From Streptomyces spororaveus (GTDB taxonomy: Bacteria; Actinomycetota; Actinomycetes; Streptomycetales; Streptomycetaceae): a stretch of DNA of 64,000 bases. The position numbers were made by a program, and so were the translations under genes. The stretch lies in NCBI RefSeq assembly GCF_016755875.1, contig NZ_BNED01000005.1:3920001-3984000 (forward strand). Reading direction: 5' to 3'. Every line of letters begins with the position of its first letter. Position 1 is the first letter of the stretch. This document shows positions 52,851-60,443 of this stretch, one piece after another. The notes beneath the pieces were generated by a model that saw only the letters and a list, made by a program, of their open reading frames with translations, searched no databases and had not been told where the DNA came from.

Positions 52851-53338
52851 AGGCCCGCCGACCTTGCCTCGCCGAGCGCGCTGAGCCGGTCGCGCAGCCG
52901 CTCCGCCTCGGCCGGCACCAGCCCGGGGATCTTGGCGTCGCTGGCGGCCGCGGCCGTGTGCAGCTGTACGGAGGCCAGGCCGAAGCGGCGTTCCAGCGGG
53001 CCGGAGGTGACCTCGACCAGCTGCATCCGCCCGTACGGCACCACGGTCTGCTCCCGCCACAGCACGCCCCGGCTGATCAGCAGGTCGTCGGCGCGTTCGG
53101 CGTACCGCCAGGACCGCCAGTTCCGGCCGAGGAGCACCCAGCCCCAGGCCAGGACCGCGAGCCAGAACACCCCGAGGGCCGCCCACGCCGGGCCGAGCGT
53201 CAGCCCCGTCACGACGGCGGTCACGACGGCGAGCAGCACCGTCCACACCAGCAGCAGCGTCCGCCGCAGCGTGAGCAGCCCGCCGGGCAGCCCGACCCAT
53301 GCGGGTCCGTCTGTCTCACCCATCGTCCCCGTTTCCAT
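52847..53338 (-). CDS. PH-domain membrane protein (YdbS-like)
   Basis: 163 aa from ATG 53338 (ATG 53323 is also in frame and follows GGAAACGGGG). Two membrane helices (LLLVWTVLLAVVTAVVTGL and AALGVFWLAVLAWGWVLLG) precede one PH-type domain: RYAERADDLLISRGVLWREQTVVPYGRMQLVEVTSGPLERRFGLASVQLHT. It is coupled by GTGA to the YdbT-like gene. It is divergent from nuoD, with only 31 bp between the starts. Confidence 0.9.
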   Translation of the reverse strand: METGTMGETDGPAWVGLPGGLLTLRRTLLLVWTVLLAVVTAVVTGLTLGPAWAALGVFWLAVLAWGWVLLGRNWRSWRYAERADDLLISRGVLWREQTVVPYGRMQLVEVTSGPLERRFGLASVQLHTAAAASDAKIPGLVPAEAERLRDRLSALGEARSAGL

Positions 53339-53369
53339 GCGTCCACACTAGGGCTGAGACAATGCCCGC

Positions 53370-54512
53370 ATGACGGAGACCACGGTCGGTATCGGCGGAG
53401 CGGCGGAGAGCACCGACATGGTGCTCAACATCGGCCCCCAGCACCCTTCCACGCACGGCGTGCTGCGCCTGCGCCTCGTCCTGGACGGCGAGCGGATCGT
53501 CAGCGCCGAACCGGTGGTCGGCTATATGCACCGCGGTGCGGAGAAACTCTTCGAGGCCCGCGACTACCGGCAGATCGTGATGCTCGCGAACCGCCACGAC
53601 TGGCTGTCCGCGTTCTCGAACGAGCTGGGCGTGGTCATGGCCGTCGAGCGGATGCTCGGCATGGAGGTCCCCGAGCGGGCCGTGTGGATGCGGACGCTGC
53701 TGGCCGAGCTGAACCGGGTGCTGAACCACCTGATGTTCCTCGGTTCGTACCCCCTCGAACTGGGCGGGATCACTCCGATCTTCCACGCGTTCCGGGAACG
53801 CGAGGAGCTCCAGGCCGTCATGGAGGAGATCTCCGGCGGCCGCATGCACTACATGTTCAACCGGGTCGGCGGCCTCAAGGAGGACCTTCCGGCCGGCTGG
53901 CTCGGCCGGGCCCGCGCCGCGATCGCCGACGTCCGGACCCGGATGGACGTCTACGACAAGCTGGTCCACGGGAACGAGATCTTCCGCGCCCGCACGCGCG
54001 GGGTCGGCGTCCTGTCCGCCGAGGCGGTGCACGCGTACGGGGTCTCCGGCCCGATCGCCCGGGCCTCCGGCGTCGACTTCGACCTGCGCCGCGACGAGCC
54101 GTACCTGGCCTACGGCGAGCTCCAGGACGTGCTGAAGGTGATCACCCGCACCGAGGGCGACTGCCTGGCCCGCTTCGAGTGCCTGCTGGACCAGACCCAC
54201 AACGCGCTCGACCTGGCCGTGGCCTGCCTGGACCGGATGGCGGACCTCCCGCCGGGGCCGATCAACCAGCGGCTGCCCAAGGTCCTGAAGGCGCCGGAAG
54301 GGCACACGTACGCCTGGACCGAGAACCCGCTCGGCATCAACGGCTACTACCTCGTGTCCAAGGGCGAGAAGACCCCGTACCGGCTGAAGCTGCGCAGTGC
54401 CTCCTACAACAACATCCAGGCGCTGGCGGTGCTGCTGCCGGGGCAGTTGGTCGCCGACATGGTGGCGATCCTCGGCTCGCTCTTCTTCGTGGTCGGCGAC
54501 ATCGACAAGTAG
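53370..54512 (+). CDS. orphan NADH-quinone oxidoreductase subunit D (NuoD2-like)
   Basis: 380 aa of the NuoD/49-kDa family. Conserved parts are [78 protein letters not shown] and the C-terminal [37 protein letters not shown]. No other nuo genes surround it, so it is a stand-alone second NuoD as known from Streptomyces, not part of the 14-gene complex I operon. Its electron partner is unknown. The nearby MidA-family methyltransferase is a possible modifier. Confidence 0.93.
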   Translation: MTETTVGIGGAAESTDMVLNIGPQHPSTHGVLRLRLVLDGERIVSAEPVVGYMHRGAEKLFEARDYRQIVMLANRHDWLSAFSNELGVVMAVERMLGMEVPERAVWMRTLLAELNRVLNHLMFLGSYPLELGGITPIFHAFREREELQAVMEEISGGRMHYMFNRVGGLKEDLPAGWLGRARAAIADVRTRMDVYDKLVHGNEIFRARTRGVGVLSAEAVHAYGVSGPIARASGVDFDLRRDEPYLAYGELQDVLKVITRTEGDCLARFECLLDQTHNALDLAVACLDRMADLPPGPINQRLPKVLKAPEGHTYAWTENPLGINGYYLVSKGEKTPYRLKLRSASYNNIQALAVLLPGQLVADMVAILGSLFFVVGDIDK

Positions 54513-54556
54513 TCCCGCCCGGCCCCGGCGACATGTCCGGATCTACAGTGATCAAC

Positions 54557-55405
54557 ATGATCTCTGGTATCTACACCGAATACCTGGGTCGGATCGGCAT
54601 CACCGACCCCGGATCCCCCTCTGTGGAAGGGCTGTTCGCGCTCACGCGGGCCCACCTGGAGCGGATTCCGTTCGAGAACACCGAAATCCAGCTGGGCCGG
54701 CCGCCGGGCATCGACCCGGAGCTGTGCGTACGCCGCCTCGCCGCGGGGCGCGGCGGCTACTGCTTCCACCTCAACGGCGCCTTCGCGGCCCTGCTGGAGC
54801 AACTCGGGTACGACGTGACCCGCCACGTCGGAGGCATGGCTGCGGACACCGTCACCACGGACGTCCGCGGCGACCACCTCACCCTGACCGTACGGGTCGA
54901 CGGGGAGGCCTACTTCGTGGACGTGGGCCTGGGCGACGGTCCGCCGGAGCCGCTGCCCCTGCGCGAGGGCCGCTACGAGCGGGGCTTCCGGTACGGCCTG
55001 CGGCCGCTCGGGAGCGCCGACGGGCCCGACACGGGCTGGACCTTCCTCAACGAGGACTCGCCCTTCCCCGCGATGAACTTCCGCTCGGCCCCCGCGACCA
55101 CGGCCGACTTCGAGGCCGAGCACCTGCGGCTGTCCACGGCCGAGGACTCCCCCTTCCTGCAGTCCTTCTTCATGCTGCGGCGCAACGCCGGGGCCGTCGA
55201 CCGGCTGCACGGCAGGTTCCTGCTCCACATCGACCCGCGGGGCGGGCGCGACAAGCGGGAACTGGCCTCCCCGGAGGAGCTCTTCGAGGTCATGGCCACG
55301 GTGTTCGGGCGGGAGCTCGACGACCTGACGGCGGCGGACCGGGCCGAGCTGTGGGACCGGGTGCAGCGGGCGCACGAGGCGTGGCTCGCCTCCCAGCAGA
55401 GCTGA
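54557..55405 (+). CDS. arylamine N-acetyltransferase
   Basis: 282 aa. It transfers acetyl from acetyl-CoA to arylamines and related amines. With ATG 54557 as start, the catalytic triad falls at Cys69 (RGGYCFHLNGAF), His107 (RGDHLTLTV) and Asp122 (YFVDVGLGD), the canonical NAT numbering, which supports this start over the upstream in-frame ATG at 54533. A TACAGT hexamer 8 nt before the ATG suggests a leaderless mRNA. The middle and C-terminal domains (FLQSFFMLRRNAGAVDRLHGRFLL) are complete. It follows nuoD by 44 bp. Confidence 0.93.
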   Translation: MISGIYTEYLGRIGITDPGSPSVEGLFALTRAHLERIPFENTEIQLGRPPGIDPELCVRRLAAGRGGYCFHLNGAFAALLEQLGYDVTRHVGGMAADTVTTDVRGDHLTLTVRVDGEAYFVDVGLGDGPPEPLPLREGRYERGFRYGLRPLGSADGPDTGWTFLNEDSPFPAMNFRSAPATTADFEAEHLRLSTAEDSPFLQSFFMLRRNAGAVDRLHGRFLLHIDPRGGRDKRELASPEELFEVMATVFGRELDDLTAADRAELWDRVQRAHEAWLASQQS

Positions 55406-55650
55406 TGTCGGTGCGGCAGGGCAGACTGGGCGGCATGTCCCACTCTCCCCGCCGGGCCTGCCCTTCCTGCGGCCGCGACTGCGCCGTCACCGCCGGACGG
55501 ATCGCCCGCCACGATCCACCTTCCGGGCGGGGACGCGGCGACCTGGTGTCCTGCCCCGGGTCCCGCGCCCGGGTGCTGCTCGGCGCCTCCGCGCCGACGC
55601 TGGACGGCTTCGTGCTGTCCGAACACCCCGGGCAGCTCCCGCTGTTCTAG
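55405..55650 (+). CDS. small zinc-ribbon-like protein
   Basis: 81 aa. ATG 55405 overlaps the stop of the arylamine N-acetyltransferase (TGATG), so it is coupled. The N-terminus has a CxxC pair with a further Cys (RRACPSCGRDCAVTAGRI) and one Cys near residue 50 (LVSCPGS), suggesting a small metal-binding domain. The end reads LDGFVLSEHPGQLPLF. An in-frame ATG at 55435 directly before the Cys motif is an alternative start. The function is unknown. Confidence 0.65.
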   Translation: MSVRQGRLGGMSHSPRRACPSCGRDCAVTAGRIARHDPPSGRGRGDLVSCPGSRARVLLGASAPTLDGFVLSEHPGQLPLF

Positions 55651-55664
55651 GACGCCGGGCATCG

Positions 55665-55706
55665 GGGCTCCGGGCTCCGGGCTCCGGGCTCCGGGCTCCG
55701 GGCTCC
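55665..55706. repeat. tandem GGGCTCC repeat, six units
   Basis: Six perfect 7-bp units GGGCTCC run from 55665 to 55706 in the gap after the small zinc-ribbon gene. Such short tandem arrays often vary in copy number by slippage. No gene overlaps it. Confidence 0.9.
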
Positions 55707-55785
55707 GCGGAAATGAGTACGGGCCCGCGCGGGCTGAGTACCCGCGCGGATCCCCGTGCGGCGGCCCCCGCGGCACCGTGGTGAC

Positions 55786-56130
55786 ATGACCCGGAAGCCC
55801 GCGCCCGCCGCCCTCCCCGCCCCGTCCTCCGCGTCCGTGACGGCCGCTTCCCGGATCCGGTCGCGCTCGGGCCTCGCCGCCCTGCTGTTCCCGCCCGCCC
55901 TCCTCGTCGCGAAGCTCCTGATGCTGAGCACCGACAGGGGTGGCCGCTGTTTCGTGAACGACGTCAGCTGCGCTCCCTTCCCGGTCGGCGCCTTCGGGGC
56001 ACTGCTCGCCGCCCTGGTGGTGTCCTTCGTCGTCGCGCTGGCCGCGCCGGTCCGGGCCGGACGGGTCGCGCTGGCCGCGCAGTTGACGCTGGAGGCACTG
56101 GCCGTACTGCTCGTCCTGGCCTTCCCCTGA
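55786..56130 (+). CDS. small membrane protein, function unknown
   Basis: 114 aa from ATG 55786. A basic Ala/Pro-rich N-terminus is followed by helix 1 (GLAALLFPPALLVAKLLML), a short loop with two cysteines (GGRCFVNDVSCAPF, possibly a disulfide outside the cell), helix 2 (VGAFGALLAALVVSFVVALAA) and helix 3 (LAAQLTLEALAVLLVLAFP). No family is recognised. It lies upstream of the secreted hydrolase. Confidence 0.7.
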   Translation: MTRKPAPAALPAPSSASVTAASRIRSRSGLAALLFPPALLVAKLLMLSTDRGGRCFVNDVSCAPFPVGAFGALLAALVVSFVVALAAPVRAGRVALAAQLTLEALAVLLVLAFP

Positions 56131-56239
56131 CCTTCCCCGACCCCCTGCGTACTCCACCGGCCGCCCGGGGGTTTCCCCCCGCGGCCCACGGGTGCCGCCC
56201 GGATGTCCCGGCTCCGCGGGCCTCCGTAGCGTTCCCGGT

Positions 56240-57505
56240 ATGACGATCACGCAGCACAGCAAGCAGTGGCACCGGCCGTGGCTCCGGCGGGGCGCCGCGG
56301 CCGTGGCGCTCGCCGCCGTACTCGGCGGGATCGCGGCCCCGGCGGCGCTGGCGGCGCCCGCCGCACGGGCCACCCCGTCCACCGCGGCCACCGCGGCCAC
56401 CGCCCGGGGCGGTCTGGTCTCCGTCGTCCCGCTGGACACCCTCGACCGCGACCAGGTCGTCGCCGCACTCGGCACGCTGGGCATCGACCCCGGGACCGTC
56501 CGGTACGGCGTGCGCGCCTACCGGCTGACCTACGCCACGGTGGACCCGCAGGGCCGGCCCACCACCGCGACCGGGCTGCTCGTCCTGCCGCGCGGCGGCC
56601 CGCACCGCCTCGACCTGGTCTCCGACACCCACGGCACGGTCGCCACCCGCGACGAAGCCCCGTCCGGGGGCGCCGGCTACAACCGGCTCACCCCGTACCT
56701 GCACGCCTCGGCCGGCCGGGCCGTCGCCGCCCCCGACTACCTGGGCCTGGGCGGCGGCCCGGGCAGCCACCCGTACATGGACACCCGGTCCGCGGTCACG
56801 GCCTCCGTCGACATGCTGAAGGCCGCCCGCACCGCCGCCGACCGGCTGGGACGCCCGGTCGGCCGGGACGTGTACGCCACCGGCTTCTCGCAGGGCGGAC
56901 AGGTGGCGATGGCCCTGGGCCGGGAGCTCTCCCGCGGGCGCGACGGCCTGCGGCTGCGGGCGCTGGCCCCGATGGCCGGACCGCACGACCTGCTCGGCAC
57001 CCAGTTCCCCGGGATCACCGACGGCCGGGTCGACCCGCGCGTCGCCGTCTTCTACCTCTCCTACTTCCTCACGGCGCAGAACCGGCTCCACCCGCTCTAC
57101 AAGGACCCGGCCGAGGTGTTCCGCGCGCCCTACGCACAGGCTGTGGAGGGCCTGTTCGACGGGAGCCGCCAGTCGCAGGACATCGTGGCCGCGCTCCCGG
57201 CGACACCGCAGGAGCTGCTGACCCCGCAGTGGGCCGAGAACGTCCGGAACCCGCGCGGAGACCTGCTGGAGGCCGTACGGGACAACGACGGCGTCTGCGA
57301 CTGGAAGCCGGCCGCGCCCGTGCGCCTGTACGCGGGCACGGGTGACACCGACGTACCGATCGCCAACTCCCGCGCCTGCGCGGCCGACCTGGCCCGCCAC
57401 GGGGTCCGGGCGAAGGTCGTGGACCAGGGCCCGGACGCCGACCACACGGCCACCGCGGTCCGCTCGGCACCGGAGGTCGTCCGCTGGTTCGACTCGGTCC
57501 GCTAG
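56240..57505 (+). CDS. secreted alpha/beta hydrolase (lipase/esterase-like)
   Basis: 421 aa. A signal peptide (PWLRRGAAAVALAAVLGGIAAPAALAAPAA) lies at the N-terminus. The alpha/beta-hydrolase fold shows the nucleophile elbow GFSQGGQ (Ser near residue 218), VSDTHGT as a possible oxyanion region, LYAGTGDTDVPIANSRA with the catalytic Asp, and the late GPDADHTAT with the catalytic His. The class resembles secreted triacylglycerol/prolyl-type lipases of Streptomyces. The substrate is unknown. ATG 56240 is the start. The end overlaps the convergent oxidoreductase gene by 4 bp. Confidence 0.9.
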   Translation: MTITQHSKQWHRPWLRRGAAAVALAAVLGGIAAPAALAAPAARATPSTAATAATARGGLVSVVPLDTLDRDQVVAALGTLGIDPGTVRYGVRAYRLTYATVDPQGRPTTATGLLVLPRGGPHRLDLVSDTHGTVATRDEAPSGGAGYNRLTPYLHASAGRAVAAPDYLGLGGGPGSHPYMDTRSAVTASVDMLKAARTAADRLGRPVGRDVYATGFSQGGQVAMALGRELSRGRDGLRLRALAPMAGPHDLLGTQFPGITDGRVDPRVAVFYLSYFLTAQNRLHPLYKDPAEVFRAPYAQAVEGLFDGSRQSQDIVAALPATPQELLTPQWAENVRNPRGDLLEAVRDNDGVCDWKPAAPVRLYAGTGDTDVPIANSRACAADLARHGVRAKVVDQGPDADHTATAVRSAPEVVRWFDSVR

Positions 57506-58398
57506 GCCGTCGTGGCTTCGTTGCCCAGCAGGCGGATCAGGCGCGAGCTGCTGTCGGCGCCGAAGCCCGCCTCGACCCCGCGCCGGTAGAGCGCGGCGTG
57601 CGCGGCCAGGATCCCGGTGTCCACACCGGAGTCCGCGGCCGTGTGCAGGACGTGCTCGACGCTCGCGGCGCACATCGCGAGGCGCTCGTGCTCGCCACCG
57701 TGCTCGTCGGCGTCGATGAGCGGGGCGCCCCCGGTGTAGAAGCCGCGCATGGTGTCGGCCGTGTAGCCGGCGTACGGAAGGATGTCGGCCGCCGTCAGCC
57801 CGTTGGCGCGGGCGACGGCGACGGCCTGGTACCAGCCGGTGTAGGCCGTCCAGAAGAGGATCATGTTGAGCTGGTAGTAGAGCTGCGCGTGGCCGGGGTC
57901 GGCACCGCGGTAGTCGGTGGCGGCGAGCAGGTCGAGCGCGGCGCGGTGCTCCTCGTAGACCTCCCGCGGGCCGCTGATGAAGATCGAGGACCCCTCCTGC
58001 CCGATGCCGGCGGGCGGTACGTTGACCCCGCCGGTGAGGTAGGCGGCCCCGCGCGCCTCGGCCCAACGGGCGGCGGCGCGGGCCTTTTCCGGGACATCCG
58101 AGGACAGATTGACCAGCACGCGGCCGTCGAGGCCGGTGTCGCCGAGCGTGCCGTACATGGCCTCGACGTCGATCAGGCTGAGCACGGTGAGCGGGCTCGC
58201 GGCGACGGCCTCGGCGATGCCGGCGGCGCGGCGGGCCCCGCGGGCGACGAGCTCGTCGTCCTTGCCCGTGCTGCGGTTCCACACGGTGACCTCGTGGCCG
58301 GCGTCGAGATAGGCGTTGGCCATGGCGCGGCCCATCGGCCCGAGGCCCACGACGGTGACCCTGGCGCCCTGGGTCCGGGTGGTACGGATCTGGTTCAT
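57502..58398 (-). CDS. NADPH-dependent oxidoreductase, imine-reductase / 6PGDH-like
   Basis: 298 aa from ATG 58398. The N-terminal Rossmann domain has VTVVGLGPMGRAMANAYLDAGHEVTVWNRS (residues 14-43). The C-terminal helical dimerisation domain (about 175-298) follows the imine-reductase / reductive-aminase pattern (AQLYYQLNMILFWTAYTGWYQAVAVARANGL and DADEHGGEHERLAMCAASVEHVLHTAADSGVDT). It probably reduces an imine or a small keto substrate with NADPH. It is divergent from a TetR regulator with duplicated operators between them, so it is likely repressed by that protein. Confidence 0.88.
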   Translation of the reverse strand: MNQIRTTRTQGARVTVVGLGPMGRAMANAYLDAGHEVTVWNRSTGKDDELVARGARRAAGIAEAVAASPLTVLSLIDVEAMYGTLGDTGLDGRVLVNLSSDVPEKARAAARWAEARGAAYLTGGVNVPPAGIGQEGSSIFISGPREVYEEHRAALDLLAATDYRGADPGHAQLYYQLNMILFWTAYTGWYQAVAVARANGLTAADILPYAGYTADTMRGFYTGGAPLIDADEHGGEHERLAMCAASVEHVLHTAADSGVDTGILAAHAALYRRGVEAGFGADSSSRLIRLLGNEATTA

Positions 58399-58424
58399 GA
58401 CGGAGTTCTCCCCCAACACATCGT

Positions 58425-58493
58425 CTAGAACGAACGCTCTATCCAGCGCTCGGGACGACCGTAGCACGGAGCTAGAACGAACGCTCTATCCAG
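58425..58493. promoter_or_regulatory. two identical TetR-type operators between divergent genes
   Basis: A 22-bp sequence starting CTAGAACGAACG and ending CTCTATCCAG occurs identically at 58425-58446 and 58472-58493, 47 bp apart. Its core TAGAACG-AA-CGCTCTA is an imperfect inverted repeat with 7-bp arms (one mismatch). The pair sits between the oxidoreductase (leftward) and the TetR gene (rightward), the typical layout for a TetR repressor controlling itself and its divergent partner. Confidence 0.8.
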
Positions 58494-58515
58494 ATTCGGC
58501 GGTAGGATCACGCCC

Positions 58516-59109
58516 ATGGCAACAGCAGCGACGACCACAGCGCCCGGGACACGCGACCGGCTGGTGCGCACCGCATCCCGCCTCATGCAGCACGGCGGAT
58601 ACGAGAACACCCCGGTCAAGCAGCTCGTCCGCGAGGCCGAGGCCACCCTCGGCTCGCTGTACCACTTCTTCCCGGGCGGCAAGCAGGAACTCGCGGTGGC
58701 CGCGATCCACTTCGGCGACGAGGAGTTCGCGGAGCTGCTCCGCGCCGGGCTCGCCGCTCACGCCGACCCCGCCGAGGCGGTCGAGGGCGTGGCCGCCGTG
58801 CTCGCGCAGGCGCTGGAGGCCTCCGACTGGCGGGACGGCTGCCCGGTGACGGCCACGGCCCTGGAGACGGTCGGCCGTCTGCCGGAGCTCCAGGCGGCCT
58901 GCGCCCGGGCGTTCGCCAACTGGCAGCACCTGGTGGCCGCGAAGCTCCTGGCGTCGGGCTATGCGGAGCCGGACGCCCGCGACCTGGCGATCACCGTGAT
59001 CAGCACTCTGGAGGGCGCCGAGACGACCTCACAGGTCACGATGAGCCGCACCCCGCTCCTGGTGGCGGGCCGGCACCTGGCCCGGCTGGTGGCCTCGTAC
59101 CGGGACTGA
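58516..59109 (+). CDS. TetR-family repressor (LmrA/YxaF-like)
   Basis: 197 aa. The helix-turn-helix is DRLVRTASRLMQHGGYENTPVKQLVREAEATLGSLYHFFPGGKQELAV (about 14-62). GSLYHFFPGGKQEL is typical of the LmrA/YxaF branch. The ligand domain includes DWRDGCPVTATALETVGRLPELQAACARAFANWQ. It is divergent from the imine-reductase-like gene and likely binds the two identical operators between them. Repressors of this branch respond to small hydrophobic or flavonoid-like molecules in Bacillus; the ligand here is unknown. Confidence 0.92.
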   Translation: MATAATTTAPGTRDRLVRTASRLMQHGGYENTPVKQLVREAEATLGSLYHFFPGGKQELAVAAIHFGDEEFAELLRAGLAAHADPAEAVEGVAAVLAQALEASDWRDGCPVTATALETVGRLPELQAACARAFANWQHLVAAKLLASGYAEPDARDLAITVISTLEGAETTSQVTMSRTPLLVAGRHLARLVASYRD

Positions 59110-59113
59110 CGCC

Positions 59114-59137
59114 GTGCCCGGGTCCGGACCCGGGCAC
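59114..59137. terminator. 24-bp perfect palindrome after the TetR gene
   Basis: GTGCCCGGGTCC and its complement GGACCCGGGCAC form an uninterrupted 24-bp palindrome 5 bp after the TetR stop. It could act as a hairpin terminator with a CCGG loop region, although no T-tract follows. The MITE-like element begins a few bases further on. Confidence 0.55.
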
Positions 59138-59146
59138 GGGCGCTAG

Positions 59147-59338
59147 GGGGTGTCTTGTCGATCAGGGTGGATCAGGGAGCGGTGGTCGGTGCCATGGGGT
59201 CTCCCCAGGCCCGCCAGGGCCGAGGGGAAGGATCGCAAGGCGGACGAGGGAGGCGACGCGGAGCGTCGCCGACCGAGGACAACGCGGCGAGGCGCGGTGC
59301 CGACCACCGCGAGCCCGCCCTGATCGGCAAGACACCCC
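59147..59338. mobile_element. MITE-like element (192 bp) with CTAG target duplication
   Basis: The element begins GGGGTGTCTTG (59147-59157) and ends CAAGACACCCC (59328-59338), perfect terminal inverted repeats that extend imperfectly to about 45 bp (CGATCAGGG and GGTGGTCGG are shared by both ends). CTAG flanks it on both sides (59143-59146 and 59339-59342), as expected for a target-site duplication of IS5-type transposition. It is too short to encode a transposase and contains no credible gene, so it would need one in trans. Confidence 0.8.
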
Positions 59339-60346
59339 CTAGGAGATCGCGGTGCGGAGCCGGGCCACGTCGATCGGCTCGGTCTCGTCGTGGGCCGTCA
59401 GGTCGATGACCTGGCCCACCGCGCGGGTCTCGTCGGTCGCCGGCTTGAACTCCGGCTCGACCACGGCCTGGGCGGACTCCGCCTTGTGCACGGCGAGGGC
59501 CTCCGCGCCGACCACGTCGGCCAGGTCCTCGTTCTGCACCGCCTCGATCACCGCGCGCGCCTGCGCCGCGTTCTTGGTGCCGAAGAAGTCGAAGCCGCCC
59601 TCGACGCGCGAGGCCGTACGCCGCTGGGCCGCGTACGGGGCCACCGCGGCCGCCGGACGGCGCGCGGGGAGCGAGGCGGCCGCGGGGGCCGGAGCGTGGC
59701 CGCGGCCGGGGCCGGGGTCGGGCTCCGGGGCCGACGGCCCGGCGGGCAGCGCCCGCGCCTCCTGACGCCTGCGGGCCAGCGCCTCCAGGGCCGAGTGGGC
59801 CCGGGCGTAGCCGACCGCGGTGGGCGCGCCCGCCGAGGTGCGCTCCTCGGTGACGGCCGGAAGTTCCTTCGGCGCGGCGGCCGGCGCGGCGGAGGCCTCG
59901 ATGGCCAGCAGCCGACGGCCCTCCAGGGCACTGGCGCGCTCGGTCTCGGCGGTGGCGTACCGCCGCAGCAGCGCCGCGTGCTCGCCGCGCAGGCCTGCCA
60001 GTTCGACCCGCTTGGCGCGCAGCTTGGCGTCGAGCCTGGCCCGCAGCATCCGGGCCTCCTCGAGGTCGGATTCGAGCTCGGCTATCCGCTCGTCCGTCCG
60101 CCACTCGTCCTTGACGCGCTCGCGCCCGAGCTCGGCGACGCGGCGGCCCGCCGAGCGGTCCCAGGCGCGCATGACGACGGCGCCGGCGACCCCGGCCGCC
60201 GCCGTGACGGCCACGAGGAGCCGGAGCGCCATCGGTTCCGCCAGCAGCCAGGCCGCGCCGGCGCCGACGACGGATACACCGGCCACGGTCGTCGGCGTGA
60301 GCAGCCGGTGCAGGGGTTCGGGATTGCGGTGGCGTCCACGGGGCAT
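59339..60346 (-). CDS. membrane protein with coiled coil, function unknown
   Basis: 335 aa from ATG 60346. Two hydrophobic segments near the N-terminus (VAGVSVVGAGAAWLLA and LRLLVAVTAAAGVAGAVVM, about residues 20-60) are followed by a long coiled coil (WRTDERIAELESDLEEARMLRARLDAKLRAKRVELAGLRGEHAALLRRYA, about 83-140). An Ala/Pro-rich linker leads to a conserved-looking C-terminus (EGGFDFFGTKNAAQARAVIEAVQNEDLADVVGAEALAV). The TAG stop codon falls inside the CTAG target duplication of the MITE, so the insertion happened exactly at the gene end. Confidence 0.8.
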   Translation of the reverse strand: MPRGRHRNPEPLHRLLTPTTVAGVSVVGAGAAWLLAEPMALRLLVAVTAAAGVAGAVVMRAWDRSAGRRVAELGRERVKDEWRTDERIAELESDLEEARMLRARLDAKLRAKRVELAGLRGEHAALLRRYATAETERASALEGRRLLAIEASAAPAAAPKELPAVTEERTSAGAPTAVGYARAHSALEALARRRQEARALPAGPSAPEPDPGPGRGHAPAPAAASLPARRPAAAVAPYAAQRRTASRVEGGFDFFGTKNAAQARAVIEAVQNEDLADVVGAEALAVHKAESAQAVVEPEFKPATDETRAVGQVIDLTAHDETEPIDVARLRTAIS

Positions 60347-60443
60347 GGCCCGAAATTTACAGGGCATGGGGGTCGAGTGGGATACCCGCCCGGCAAACTC
60401 TTCCCGGTCAGTTGAGCACTTTTCTCCGCCGACCCCGTGCGCG

